Positions 18,048 through 28,125 of a stretch of DNA of 64,000 nucleotides are shown piece by piece (position 1 is the stretch's first letter; the number at the start of each line of letters is the position of its first letter). The position numbers were made by a program, and so were the translations under genes. The stretch lies in the NCBI GenBank assembly GCA_963787285.1, contig CAWBCM010000011.1, positions 33,483 to 97,482 of the forward strand. The letters are read 5' to 3'. This DNA comes from JAHEJN01 sp963787285 (GTDB taxonomy: Bacteria; Actinomycetota; Acidimicrobiia; Acidimicrobiales; JAHEJN01). Under the pieces are notes generated by a model. The model had not been told where the DNA came from, searched no databases, and worked only from the letters and a program-made list of their open reading frames with translations.

Positions 18048-19814
18048 TCAGGGGCCGAACAGGTCGAGGGAGATGGCGGCGATGGTGCCGGCGTCGGGGT
18101 CGTAGAAGAGGTCGACGGCGTACCACTGCAGGCACGAGTCGATGGAACCCTCGGCAGGCTGGATCGCGATACGGACCAGATCCTCGAAGCCGATCGGTGG
18201 CGGGGTGGGCTCGGCGACACACCGCGGATGGTCGCCGATGGTGACGGTGGTCGCCGGCAGTCCCGCGAGGAGCTCGAGCGCGCTGAACGGACCGGCGTAG
18301 CCCTGGAACTCGTCACGCTCGATGGTCCATGCCGTCGGATCGCGCAGCTCGGTGTTGGTGCGGGTTGCCTCGATCGAGTCGCCGAGCGCGAGGGCGACCT
18401 CGGTGTCGAGGGGAATCTCCTCGATGGCGAGGGCCTCGCCGTCGGCGAACTGCAGCACCGCGTCGCGTATGGCCTCGGCGCCCGGCAACAGCGTCTCGCT
18501 GTCGGGCTGATCCGCTGTCGCTGCGACGATTGCGATGATCTCGGCGAGGGTGGCGTTTGCGGGATCGTCGGGGCCGGCCACCGACACCGAGGCCGGAGTA
18601 GCCGGAGCATCCCGGCCGCACGCCACGTACAGACCTTCGAGCCCACCCAGGCGCAGTCCGCCGGGGAAGGTGCGATCGAGATGGACGAAGGCGACGACGT
18701 TCACACCGTCGGGCATGACGGCCTCGGCGAGTGGGTCGACCTCGCCTGCGGCCGGGGCCTGGGAGACGAACGAGACGGAATTGAGGTCGGCGATCGATCG
18801 GCCGTCGACCGACTCGATGCCCTCGATCTGGAGCACCGTGTAGGTCTCGCCCGTGCTCGGATCGGCCACGAGTCGAGACACGCTGGTCAGGGTTCCCGTG
18901 GCGACGGCGTCGGACTGCCCGGCGAGCTCGGCAAAGGAACTGGCGCCCTCGCTCGAGTCGAGGGCGCCGTTGCCGAGCAAGGCGACGGCCTGCTCGGCGG
19001 CTCCGGGGAGGGCACAGTCGATCGTGCCGGTCTCGACGGCCGGCTGCCCCGATGTCGGCGTCGGTTCGTCGATCGGAACGAGAAGGAGCTCCACCAGCTC
19101 GTTGATCGTGGGTGCCGTCGGCTCGTCGGGTCCGGCCGCGTTCGCGATCACGGCTGCCAGGGGCGAGTCGGCTCCGCAGGCCACGTAGAGGCCCTCGATG
19201 CCCGGTGCCCAGTCGCCGCGCCGGCCGCTCCACGGGCTGAGGAAGGCGATGAAGTCCACGCCCTCGGTCGCCATCGGCTCGGCGATCGGGTCGGCGTCGC
19301 CGCCGGCCGGCCAGAACGAGTCGTAGGCGATGACGGCGATGTCGGGCCGGGTTTCGCCGTCGATGGAGACCACGTCGGTCACCGTGAGCTCGGTGAACCC
19401 CTCCGACTCGGTCTGGGTCCGCACGATCTGGCTGATCGTTCCGGTGACGACCACGTCGGCACGCTCGGCCAGTGCGGCGAAGGAACCGACCGGGTCGTAG
19501 TCGTAGGTGGGCAGACCCGACTGCAGGATCGGCAGGATGTCGGCCACGGGGCAATAGTCCGCCGGCGGATCGACGGCGTCGCCGTCGCCCACGATCACGT
19601 TCTCGGCGCCGTCGCCGGTTGCCCACCGGATCGCAACGAGGCCACCGACGAGCAGGGCGAGCACGGCGACGACCCCGCCCAGCTTGAGCCAGATGGTCGC
19701 ACCGGCCCGGGCATCGGCCGGCACGCTCGGGTTCGCCAGATGCACGTCACGGGTGGCCTGCGAGGCCAGCCGGTCGAGGCGGCTCCCGAATTCGTTGGTG
19801 GGGGAGTCGTTCAC
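18048..19814 (-). CDS. Single-pass membrane protein, putative anti-sigma partner
   Basis: 588 aa. A short cytoplasmic N-terminus (residues 1-42) is followed by one transmembrane helix (LGGVVAVLALLVGGLVAI, about 45-62) and a large outside part. The outer part contains an internal duplication: GIEGLYVACGADSP...AAGPDEPTAPTINELVEL and GLEGLYVACGRDAP...VAGPDDPANATLAEIIAI. The start overlaps the stop of the ECF sigma gene (ATGA), the typical arrangement of a sigma factor with its membrane regulator. No zinc anti-sigma HxxxCxxC motif is seen in the N-terminus, so the anti-sigma role is inferred from position and topology only. Confidence 0.65.
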   Translation of the reverse strand: MNDSPTNEFGSRLDRLASQATRDVHLANPSVPADARAGATIWLKLGGVVAVLALLVGGLVAIRWATGDGAENVIVGDGDAVDPPADYCPVADILPILQSGLPTYDYDPVGSFAALAERADVVVTGTISQIVRTQTESEGFTELTVTDVVSIDGETRPDIAVIAYDSFWPAGGDADPIAEPMATEGVDFIAFLSPWSGRRGDWAPGIEGLYVACGADSPLAAVIANAAGPDEPTAPTINELVELLLVPIDEPTPTSGQPAVETGTIDCALPGAAEQAVALLGNGALDSSEGASSFAELAGQSDAVATGTLTSVSRLVADPSTGETYTVLQIEGIESVDGRSIADLNSVSFVSQAPAAGEVDPLAEAVMPDGVNVVAFVHLDRTFPGGLRLGGLEGLYVACGRDAPATPASVSVAGPDDPANATLAEIIAIVAATADQPDSETLLPGAEAIRDAVLQFADGEALAIEEIPLDTEVALALGDSIEATRTNTELRDPTAWTIERDEFQGYAGPFSALELLAGLPATTVTIGDHPRCVAEPTPPPIGFEDLVRIAIQPAEGSIDSCLQWYAVDLFYDPDAGTIAAISLDLFGP

Positions 19815-20305
19815 AGCGTCAGCTCCTCGAGCATCGACGGGTCGAGCGTGGTGGCCAGGTGCCGATGAGCCCGCGCCAAGTGCTGCTTCGCCGTTCCGAG
19901 CGACACGCCCATGGCGTCGGCGCAGTCCCTAAGAGCCAGATCGTCCCAGTAACGCAGCGCGATCACCTGTCGTTGCCGGGGAGCAAGTCCGTCGAGCGCC
20001 GCGACCAGATCGGGGTCGCCGAGCGCAACCGATGGAGATGCCGACGACGACGTGACCAGCCTGGGCAGGCGGTCCTTCAGGCGCTTGACCCTTCGCCATC
20101 GGCTGTTCGACAGGTTCACGGCGACGGTGCGCACCCAACCGGCCGGGTTCTCTCCGGGACCGCCGAGGTGGTCCCACTGCCGATAGGCCCGCTCCATGGT
20201 TTCCTGGGCGAGATCGGCCGCCTCGTCACGGTCGAGGGTGAGCAGCCAGCAGAAGCGCACGAGCGGGTCGCTCTCGGCACGGAAGAAGACAGCGAAGTCC
20301 ATCAC
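19811..20305 (-). CDS. ECF sigma factor (SigE-type)
   Basis: 164 aa. Region 2 is seen in FCWLLTLDRDEAADLAQETMERAYRQW (given here in part: DEAADLAQETMERAYRQW) and NPAGWVRTVAVNLSNSRWRR. Region 4 is seen in LAPRQRQVIALRYWDDL plus the helix-turn-helix ALRDCADAMGVSLGTAKQHL. Sigma regions 1 and 3 are absent, as in extracytoplasmic-function sigma factors. It is co-translated with the membrane protein downstream (4-base overlap), which probably controls it. Divergent from thpR. Confidence 0.9.
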   Translation of the reverse strand: MMDFAVFFRAESDPLVRFCWLLTLDRDEAADLAQETMERAYRQWDHLGGPGENPAGWVRTVAVNLSNSRWRRVKRLKDRLPRLVTSSSASPSVALGDPDLVAALDGLAPRQRQVIALRYWDDLALRDCADAMGVSLGTAKQHLARAHRHLATTLDPSMLEELTL

Positions 20306-20361
20306 ACGTCCAACGCTCGGGGTGAGCGAAAGGATGACACGGCGACGCGAGAATCTCCGGT

Positions 20362-20877
20362 ATGGCTCCTCCTGGCCGAGCGTTCATCGCGATCCATCCG
20401 CCGGCGACGGTGCTCGACGTACTCGCTCGCCTCGACCGCACCGACCCCGGCGTCCGTTGGGTCCCTCCGCACCAATACCACGTCACCCTCCGGTTCCTCG
20501 GCGACCAGGTCGAGGTCGAACGAGTCGACGAGCGCCTCCGCTCGGCGTTTCGCCATGCACCGGTCGAGGCCAGTCTGGGGCCTGCCGTGGGACATTTCGC
20601 TGGGGAGATCCTGCAGGTGCCCGTCACGGGGATCGGGTCGCTGGCCGGCGCCGTCGACGAGGCGGTTGCGCCGCTGGTGGGTGCGCGACGGCGGCCCTTC
20701 GTGGGTCACCTCACCCTCGGCCGCGCCCGGCGAGGTTCCCGCTCGCTACCGCTGGTGGGCGACCTGGCCGCCGCGGCGTTCGCCGTCGACTCGATCGACC
20801 TCGTCCGCAGCGAGCTGACGCCCGATGGGGCCCATCACGAGCGGGTGGGCCACTACTTGCTGTCGGAGTCGTCCTGA
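20362..20877 (+). CDS. thpR: RNA 2',3'-cyclic phosphodiesterase (2H family)
   Basis: 171 aa. Two catalytic HxTx motifs are present: YHVTLRFLG near residue 41 and GHLTLGRAR near residue 116, at the spacing expected for the LigT/ThpR 2H phosphoesterase fold. RAFIAIHPP opens the protein as in the family. The enzyme hydrolyses 2',3'-cyclic phosphate ends of RNA to 2'-phosphates in the cytoplasm. Its last 25 bases overlap the 3' end of the convergent small membrane gene. Confidence 0.92.
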   Translation: MAPPGRAFIAIHPPATVLDVLARLDRTDPGVRWVPPHQYHVTLRFLGDQVEVERVDERLRSAFRHAPVEASLGPAVGHFAGEILQVPVTGIGSLAGAVDEAVAPLVGARRRPFVGHLTLGRARRGSRSLPLVGDLAAAAFAVDSIDLVRSELTPDGAHHERVGHYLLSESS

Positions 20878-21029
20878 GGAGGTTCGAATCTGGCGCGGCC
20901 CTTCGCCGCTTCCCGCGCTTCTTCGGCGTCACGCAGCTGGCCGAACCACATGCCTCCGGTCATCACGGCTCCCCAGACCGTCAAGGCGAAGATGACCGCG
21001 CCGATGCTGAAGATGACGGTCTCGCTCAT
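20853..21029 (-). CDS. Small single-pass membrane protein (58 aa)
   Basis: MSETVIFSIGAVIFALTVWG begins a hydrophobic helix that continues to about residue 30; the tail is charged (QLRDAEEAREAAKGRARF). The ATG at 21029 overlaps the stop of the preceding small membrane gene (ATGA), so both are translated together. No family recognised. The 3' end overlaps the end of thpR on the other strand by 25 bases. Confidence 0.65.
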   Translation of the reverse strand: MSETVIFSIGAVIFALTVWGAVMTGGMWFGQLRDAEEAREAAKGRARFEPPQDDSDSK

Positions 21030-21250
21030 GACGAACCGCCCGATGACGGATGGTCGGATGCGCCGTCGACCGGCGTGAGTAACAACGTGCCGAGCGAGTG
21101 GATCGACGGCACCCAGAGCCCGACGAAGATTCCGGCGGTGGTCTCGTCCTGGACGAAGTAGAGATACACCGAGAAGAGGAACGAGGCGAAGCCGGCCACC
21201 AGGAATGGCAGCTTGAGTCGCAGCGGGAGCGGGATGGAAGGCATGGGCAC
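21026..21250 (-). CDS. Small membrane protein (74 aa)
   Basis: Two hydrophobic stretches: LKLPFLVAGFASFLFSVYLY and AGIFVGLWVPSIHSLGTLLL. The C-terminus is short and polar. Start may be ATG 21250 or the second Met at 21244. It is coupled to the next small membrane gene by a four-base overlap; the pair may form a two-component membrane complex. No known family was recognised. The msrB-end remnant begins 40 bases upstream. Confidence 0.65.
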   Translation of the reverse strand: MPMPSIPLPLRLKLPFLVAGFASFLFSVYLYFVQDETTAGIFVGLWVPSIHSLGTLLLTPVDGASDHPSSGGSS

Positions 21251-21290
21251 GAACCTCTGTCGTTGTGAAGGCTTTCAAATGTACTTCGCG

Positions 21291-21427
21291 GGACAGGGGC
21301 CGCACAGATGCACGGGTCGGGAGTTGTTCTTCGGTGACCTGGCCGGTCAGGCTTCGGCTTCGACCTCGGCTTCACCGGTGGCGGGGTCGAACTTGAGCGA
21401 CACCGAGTTCATGCAGAACCGCTCGCC
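21291..21427. repeat. 137-bp direct repeat, copy 1: displaced 3' end of msrB
   Basis: This segment matches 23826-23962 over 137 bases without gaps and with about five mismatches. On the minus strand it would encode the MsrB C-terminus (ERFCMNSVSLKFDPATGEAE) with its stop codon and about 60 bases of downstream sequence. There is no gene body attached; it is a remnant lying 2.5 kb beyond the intact msrB. Confidence 0.9.
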
Positions 21428-21482
21428 TCGACCCGTCAGTTCCAAGCAACACTTCGACCGAGCGAGCGGAAACGCCGCGCCG

Positions 21483-23346
21483 CTATTCGAAGCGTTGGAC
21501 GGCGAAGGTGTCGATCATGTCGCCGTTCCAGTCGCCGACCAACAAGATGTCGGTGGCCCGGCCGTAGCCGATGGTGGTTTGGGCGACGCCGGAGATGAAG
21601 TCGTTGCGGATGTAGATGACGTTGCCTCGCCGCACGGCGAAGGTGTCGATCCCGTCGTTGTCCCAGTCGCCGATGAGGACTTCGTCGCCGGCTCGGCCGT
21701 AGCCGAACACGACGTCGGCTGGGCCGCTGGTCACACTGTTGCGGAGATAGAAGACGTTGCCTCGCCGCACGGCGAAGGTGTCGGTTCCGTTCCCGTCCCA
21801 GTCGCCGACAAAGACCTCATCGCCCGCCTTTCCATACCCGATAGTGATGGTCTCGGTGCTCGGAACCGGGATGACTACGTTGGTGAGGCGGAAGATGTTC
21901 CCTCGTTGCACGGCGAACGTGTCGTAGCCGTCGCCATTCCAGTCACCGACCCGATAGAGCTCATCGGTTGACTCGCCAAAGCGAATCTCCCTGATGGGAC
22001 TGGCTCGTTCGTCGTATTCGTGGATCCAGTTTCCGTCCCGCAGCGCAAAGCCGTCGTGACCGTTTCCATCCCAGTCCCCAGTGAAGACCTCCAAGGAGGG
22101 CCAGCCGAACAAGAAGTCATACTCAGCCGGTCCCGACCGGATCACGTTTGTCACATAGATCCGGTTTCGAAGCAGAACTTCAGGGAGAACCTCGGGCGGT
22201 GGCGGGGTCGCCAGGACGGTGTAGTTCACGGCCACGACGTTGGTGTTGCCTTCGTTGTCGGCGCCGGTGACGGTGAACGTCTTGGCGCCTGCGGTGGCGG
22301 TATTGATCGGGCTACCAGAAGCGACATCGCCGACGCAGGACGCCATGCCGGATCCTCCCGCTTCGTCGACACACGAATAGGACGCCAGCACGGTGGCCCC
22401 TTGGGTGTAGGTCGCTCCAGTGGAGGGGGTGTTGATCGCCACTGTGGGCGCCGTGACATCGGGGGGCGCCACGAGGCCATCGATGAAGGACTTCGAAAGC
22501 TGACACCTGGGCGTACACGCCCGGCGCACCGGGGTCAGCGCAGCCGATACCCCAGGAAACGATGCCGGCTTGTAGCCAGCCACCGATGCCGTCGGGTACC
22601 ACCAAAGGCCCGCCGCTGTCACCCTGGCAGGAGTCGACGCCACCCGATGCGACGTCGCCAGCACAAAGCATGGTGTCGTCGAAGATCGAGGACGCCGGGT
22701 AGGACGTGTTGGGGGCCTTGCAGTCGGCGTCGGAGAGTATCTCCACGTTGACGTCGTAGGGCACGTCCGGGAACGCCGGCACGCTCTCGGTTTGGCCCCA
22801 GCCCATGACCGTGGCGACGACACCGGCGGCGAACAAGCCCGCATCGGTCGGGGTCGCCCAGGCCACCGGCGTCGACGTGGTCGCTGTCGCCAGCCTCAGC
22901 AGGGCGATGTCGTTGTTGAAAGTGTCTTTGTCGAACTGCGGGTGGCGGTGGATTTCGGCCACGTCGATCCGTTGGCCCTCGGTGCAGGCCGGTGACCCGC
23001 CGAAGTCAAAGCAGTAGAGGTCGTGGCGTCCAGTGACGACATCGAGGCTCGTCGGCGACACCTGCGTCCCATCGTCATTCGAGACACAATGGGCGGCGGT
23101 CATGACCCACATGTCGTCGATCACGGCGCCGCCGCAGAATTGGCCGAGCCACGAGTTGCCCGTCAACGGACTCACCAGAGCCACGAGGAACGGATACTCC
23201 CCAGGGTCGGTCGGGTTGCCACCGACAATCCGGCCCGGGCCGGGGAGGGGTTCGTCCTGGGCTGCCACCGGGCTCATCGGCAGGAACGACACCACCATCG
23301 TGACCACGGCGACAATGCTGATGCAGCGGTGACCTAGCAGCTTCAC
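21483..23346 (-). CDS. Secreted trypsin-like serine protease with C-terminal FG-GAP-like repeats (one frameshift)
   Basis: Together 620 aa. A signal peptide is followed by RIVGGNPTDPGEYPFLVAL (chymotrypsin-fold N-terminus), the triad His in VMTAAHCVS, Asp in NNDIALLRL and Ser in SCQGDSGGPLV, and GIVSWGIGCADPGAPGVYAQV. Asp in GGVDSCQGD six residues before Ser suggests trypsin specificity. After the catalytic domain come an Ig/HYR-like stretch (PTVAINTPSTGATYTQGATV) and about five repeats of GDWDGNGxDTFAVRRGN, resembling VCBS/FG-GAP propeller blades. The frames join by dropping one base in the A-run 22496-22498. The gene is flanked by msrB-end repeats and looks acquired; G+C appears lower than around it. 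Confidence 0.85.
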
Positions 23347-23825
23347 GTGACGTCAGCGTTCCCATCGGTCTCATGGACGGTGACCAGCCAGCCCGCAATC
23401 CCCTGGAAACATGGTCCCAGCACCGAGACCTGGTGTCCAACTGCAGCTTTCGAAGTCAGAACCCAACTCGATCTACTGGTCAACAGCGTTGGTGAGCGAG
23501 CCCGAATCGGTGGCCCCGGTGTCTGTCTGGTAGATCTCGGGCGACCCTTCCCCACGATTCACGACCGCCGGCTTATGCACCCCCATCCATTTCGCTCGGG
23601 AGGGGGGCTGGTATTACCAAGTATCAGTCGTTGGACGAATCTTCAGCGGCCCCCAAAGGGGCCGACTAGCTAGGAGTCTTCGACCATTGACAACCCTGTG
23701 AATGACCCTGAGTGTGCGTCCGCTGTAACTCTCTATGCCGACTCGAGCCTTGGGCTCAAACGCCAGCTGGCAGGCGGGCGACCGGCGGGTGGTCGACGGG
23801 CCGAACACGGCTTCGCCAACCGCCC
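23347..23825. other. Non-coding stretch upstream of the protease gene
   Basis: 479 bases with no convincing gene. It holds a hairpin at 23647-23664 (CGGCCCC/GGGGCCG around CAAA) and a short palindrome GCCAGCTGGC near 23763. G+C is visibly lower than in neighbouring genes. It probably carries the protease promoter and the far junction of the inserted segment. Confidence 0.55.
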
Positions 23826-23962
23826 GGACAGGGGCCGCGCAGATGCACGGGTCGGGAGTTGTTCTTCGGTGACCTGGCCGGTCAGGCCTCGGTGTCGACC
23901 TCGGCTTCACCGGTGGCAGGGTCGAACTTGAGCGACACCGAGTTCATGCAGAACCGCTCGCC
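23826..23962. repeat. 137-bp direct repeat, copy 2: 3' end of intact msrB
   Basis: Second copy of the repeat at 21291-21427, here continuous with the complete msrB gene. The two copies bracket the 2.4-kb protease segment in the same orientation. Confidence 0.9.
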
Positions 23963-24304
23963 GGTGGGCTGGGGGCCGTCGGGGAACACGTGGCCCAGAT
24001 GGGCGCCGCAGTTGCCGCACACCGCTTCGGTGCGGCTCATGCCGTGGCTGCGGTCGACGTGACGCTCGACGGCGCCCTCGCTCACCGGCTCCCAGAAGCT
24101 CGGCCAACCCGAGCCGCTCTCGAACTTGGTGTCGGAGGTGAACAGCGGCTCGTCGCAGACCACGCAGTGGTAGACGCCGTCGTCTTTGAGGTCCCAGTAG
24201 CGGCCGGTGAAGGCCCGCTCGGTGCCGGCCTTCTGGGTGACGGCGAACTCCTCGGGGCTGAGACGCTCGCGGAGCTCGGCTTCGGTGAACTCGGTGCGGG
24301 GCAT
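23882..24304 (-). CDS. msrB: Peptide-methionine (R)-S-oxide reductase
   Basis: 140 aa. It reduces methionine-R-sulfoxide in proteins. Zinc-binding CxxC pairs are in CVVCDEPLF and CGNCGAHLGHVF; the catalytic Cys is in RFCMNSVSL; SGSGWPSFWEP and HGMSRTE are typical MsrB strings. Family length. The start ATG 24304 is preceded by AAAGAGG. It is divergent from recA; the region between carries an SOS box. Its 3' end is duplicated downstream (see repeats). Confidence 0.96.
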   Translation of the reverse strand: MPRTEFTEAELRERLSPEEFAVTQKAGTERAFTGRYWDLKDDGVYHCVVCDEPLFTSDTKFESGSGWPSFWEPVSEGAVERHVDRSHGMSRTEAVCGNCGAHLGHVFPDGPQPTGERFCMNSVSLKFDPATGEAEVDTEA

Positions 24305-24409
24305 GAATGCCTCTTTCTGTGGGTGGAGGGTCGAATTCGGAGTGCAGGGGACAACGCAACCGTGGGCGGGTTCGTTCCCTGCCGAAGAAATGTACCTTCG
24401 GTACTTGAT

Positions 24410-24423
24410 CGAACGGGTGTTCG
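24410..24423 (+). promoter_or_regulatory. LexA-type SOS box in the recA promoter
   Basis: CGAAC-GGGT-GTTCG is a perfect match to the actinobacterial/Bacillus SOS operator (CGAAC-N4-GTTCG). It lies about 110 bases before the recA start, between TTGATC and an AT-rich TAATTA, so LexA would block recA transcription. Confidence 0.85.
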
Positions 24424-24530
24424 TAATTACACTGCTGGAGTCCTCCCGAGCGAGGCTGTCACACCCTCTCCGTAGGGTCGTTCTCGTTCAGCACATCCCC
24501 GGCTCACACAACGACTTTCAGGAGATCAAG

Positions 24531-25598
<1,068 letters not shown>

Positions 25599-25602
<4 letters not shown>

Positions 25603-26577
25603 TTGTGCATGACGGGGACGTTGTCCTTGAGCGTGGCGATTGGTGTTGACCATCCGAGTGCGCCGTGTGCTCGGTGGTGATTGTAGAAGTGGACGAAGTG
25701 GTCGTAGTCGACTGTGCGTTCGTGGTCGGTGTGCCAGTCGCGGATGTAGGCCCATTCCTCGAGCAGGATCCGGTGGAATCGTTCGACCTTGCCGTTGGTC
25801 TGTGGCCGGTAGGGCCGGGTGAACTTCGCGGTGATGCCGGCGTTGGTCGAGGCGTGTGCGCCAGAGCCGTGATCGGTAGCAGGAACCGTTGTCGGTGATC
25901 ACTCGTTCGACGGTGATGCCGTGGTCGTTGAACCAGGCGTTCGCTCGGTCCCAGAACCCGACGGCGGTGACGGCTTGTTCGTTGGCGTGGATCTCGGAGT
26001 AGACGAGTCGGGTGCGGTCATCGAGCGCGGAGTGGAGGAACCGGTATCCCGTCGATGATCGCGCTGCGGTCGGGGCGTTGCCTCGGCCGTGGATCCGCCA
26101 GCCGCCACCGTCGGGGATGCCGGCGAGCTTCTTGACATCGACATGGATCAGCTCGCCAGGTCGATCACGTTGATAGCGGACCACTGGTCGGTTCGGTGGC
26201 TCGGTCACCCGAGTCGAGCCGGCCGAGTCCTTCGCTGGTCAGGATCTTCTGCACCGTCGACGCGGCCAGGCCGACTTCGTGAGCCGATGTGATCGGCACC
26301 CCACCGACGCTGTCGTGCGCAGCTCGATGATCCGGCGACGACACTCATCTGGCGTCGCGTTCGGTGACCGATGCGGCCGCGACGACCGATCCAACAGCCC
26401 GGAGTCACCTTCGGCGAGGAACCGGTCGCGCCACTTGCGGACGGTCTTGGCGTCGACCTGGAACCGGTCCGCGGTGGCCTCGATCGTCCAGCCTCGCTCG
26501 AGCACACAGGCGACCATCTTGCGGCGACCCTGCGGTGTCAGCGACGCGTTCGGGTGCTGGGTTCTAGCGTGAGCCAT
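25599..26577 (-). pseudogene. IS481-family transposase (four +1 frameshifts as given)
   Basis: Joined frames give about 324 aa. N-terminal helix-turn-helix: ERGWTIEATADRFQVDAKTV and WRDRFLAEGDSGLLDRSSRP. Integrase core (DDE, rve): GELIHVDVKKL, SALDDRTRLVYSEI, TDNGSCYRSRLW, then PYRPQTNGKVERFHR with the catalytic Glu, and NHHRAHGALGW. Frame switches are at 26307, 26285, 26209 and 25860, each an extra base; without them the length is exactly 325 codons. The stop codon uses the CTAG shared with recA's end. Whether the enzyme is truly dead or the consensus is wrong cannot be told from the sequence. Confidence 0.88.
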
Positions 26578-26694
26578 CGAGCTCTCCTTGCGAGTGGTGT
26601 GCGTTGTCGAAGACCCACAGCCTCGCTCGGAGGGCTCACCTATTCAGCGGACCAACAATCCCATCCCGCCAGGGACAACGTCCCGGTCGTCACA
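25603..26694. mobile_element. IS481-family insertion sequence
   Basis: 1092 bp with terminal inverted repeats: left TTGTGCATGACGGGGACG, right (reverse strand) TTGTGACGACCGGGACG, both followed by TTGTCC. ACTAG flanks both ends (25598-25602 and 26695-26699). IS481 is known to target CTAG-centred sites, so this is probably the target duplication. The element carries only the transposase. Confidence 0.88.
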
Positions 26695-26695
26695 A

Positions 26696-27347
26696 CTAGG
26701 TGCTCGTCACAGCCTTGTGCCCGAGGATGCAATGAGCACCGAACCGCACCTGGTCGTTTCGTTCGGTGCGGGTGTCGGTGAACCCCTCGTTACAGAACGC
26801 GGCCTGCAGGTCGGCAAGCTCATGGAAATGGAACCCCTCGGCATTGCGCCGGTTTGAAGCCCATGAAGTTCTCCCGTACGGGAACGTGACCGCCGCCAGA
26901 CCACCCGACTTCAGGACTCGATACATCTCGGTGAACACCACTGCAGGGTCCTCGATCACATACATCGTGGCGACCGTGCATGCTTTGTCGAACGGTCGCG
27001 TGCTCGTTCGACAGGCGATCGCCGCACCAGGGGTCACCAGATGCAGGCTCACTCGCCCGTCCGAGATGGCCTCAGCGTTCTTCTTCGACGCCATCTCCGG
27101 CAGCGCGGATCTCCGAGACCTCGACTCCCGTGACGTGGCCCTTCGGTGCCAGAGTTGCGAGCAGTCGATGTTCGCGCCGTTGCCGAACCCGACTTCCAAG
27201 ATCTCGTCGTCTGGGTCCACTTCCATGAGGTCTGCGGTCCAACGAGCACGAGCGATTGTCGACGTCGCCATCCCGCGGAACAACACCTTGCCGCAGGAGC
27301 CCCCTCGGGTGCTGCAACTGCTTGACGATGCCGCACAACAGGCCCAT
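26696..27347 (-). pseudogene. SAM-dependent methyltransferase, frame-disrupted
   Basis: The start MGLLCGIVKQLQHPRG is followed by a Rossmann methyltransferase core: EILEVGFGNGANI (motif I), HVTGVEVSEIRA (motif II), FDKACTVATMYVIEDP and MYRVLKSGGLAAVTFP. Frame changes are at 27293 and 27098 (one base extra each), near 27165 (one base missing), and probably two more around 26840-26890, where FMGF and AMPRG appear in a neighbouring frame. The core looks decayed more than other broken genes here. The stop TAG is supplied by the CTAG at the right IS flank. Substrate unknown. Confidence 0.6.
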
Positions 27348-28125
27348 GGCACACCTCGTTTCGGCCCGATTCCGACTGTCACAGTTTCACATGCGCTGCC
27401 GCGTCGTCCAGCGTCGAGAACGCCAACCAGACCGCGACATTCTCGCCGCAGAACGCAACTAGCTGGCTGGGCTGGGGCGCTGGCCCCGCACGGTCCGACC
27501 GCCCATAACCGGCGAAGTCGAGTGGGTAGCGCAGCTCGGAGCCCAATCGATAATCACGTTCCTCGGCCGGGCTCAGCAGCGTCCCGGAACGGCACGTGGC
27601 GCGGTTCGGAGGCCACCGTCCGCAACGATGCAGCGCCGGTCTCGGAGACCGAAGGCCAGAGCTCTTGAACCGGGGTGACTCATGATTAGGGCAAGACAGC
27701 GTCGGGAACGTTGATCGTGATCTCCCCACAGGCCGTTGTCTCAGGACAGGTTTGCCGCGTTTACGCCGGGATCCGAGTCGTCAGCGATCTCGGCGGGATG
27801 GCCGCCCAAGATCCAACATTCCATCCAACAAATTCGGCGGCACCAGGCGAATCCAACATCACCCGACGGACGGCCCACCGGACAAACAGCAGGTCACGGC
27901 CCTAGAACGCGTTCAGCGGACGGCTTCGACCCGACTCATAATCCTTCGGTCGGGTTCGATCCCCGCCGAGCCCACGGTAGGTGACCTGCGAGCTTTTTGA
28001 TCTCCGTGTCGACTGATCCGCTTCGGAATCTCAAAATCCTGCCAGCGGTCTGTCGATGAGGGCGAGGAAGGCGGGCGTGTACAGGACACGCCGATCCTCT
28101 GGCCTGCTGCGATGAGCTCAGCGCG
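27348..28125. other. 778-bp stretch without a convincing gene
   Basis: Short frames in all directions lack motifs and ribosome sites. The stretch contains a palindrome GGTCTC-G-GAGACC near 27640 and a tRNA-like fragment around 27930-27974. It lies between the decayed methyltransferase and gpsA and looks like degraded accessory DNA. Confidence 0.55.
27930..27974 (+). pseudogene. Possible tRNA-Met 3'-half remnant
   Basis: CTCATAA (27935-27941) matches the anticodon loop of Met tRNAs, and TCGGGTTCGATCCCCG resembles a T-arm with a seven-base loop followed by an acceptor-like strand ending GAGCCCA. The anticodon stem pairs only partly and no matching 5' half is present upstream, so it cannot be a functional tRNA. 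Confidence 0.3.

Noticed and set aside
17818..18222. Minus-strand frame with a long poly-proline run
   Set aside because: It is the reverse reading of the G-rich tract after the terminator and lacks any conserved part.
27379..27729. 116-codon minus-strand frame in the gene-free stretch
   Set aside because: No ribosome site, no motif, and irregular composition; treated as non-coding.
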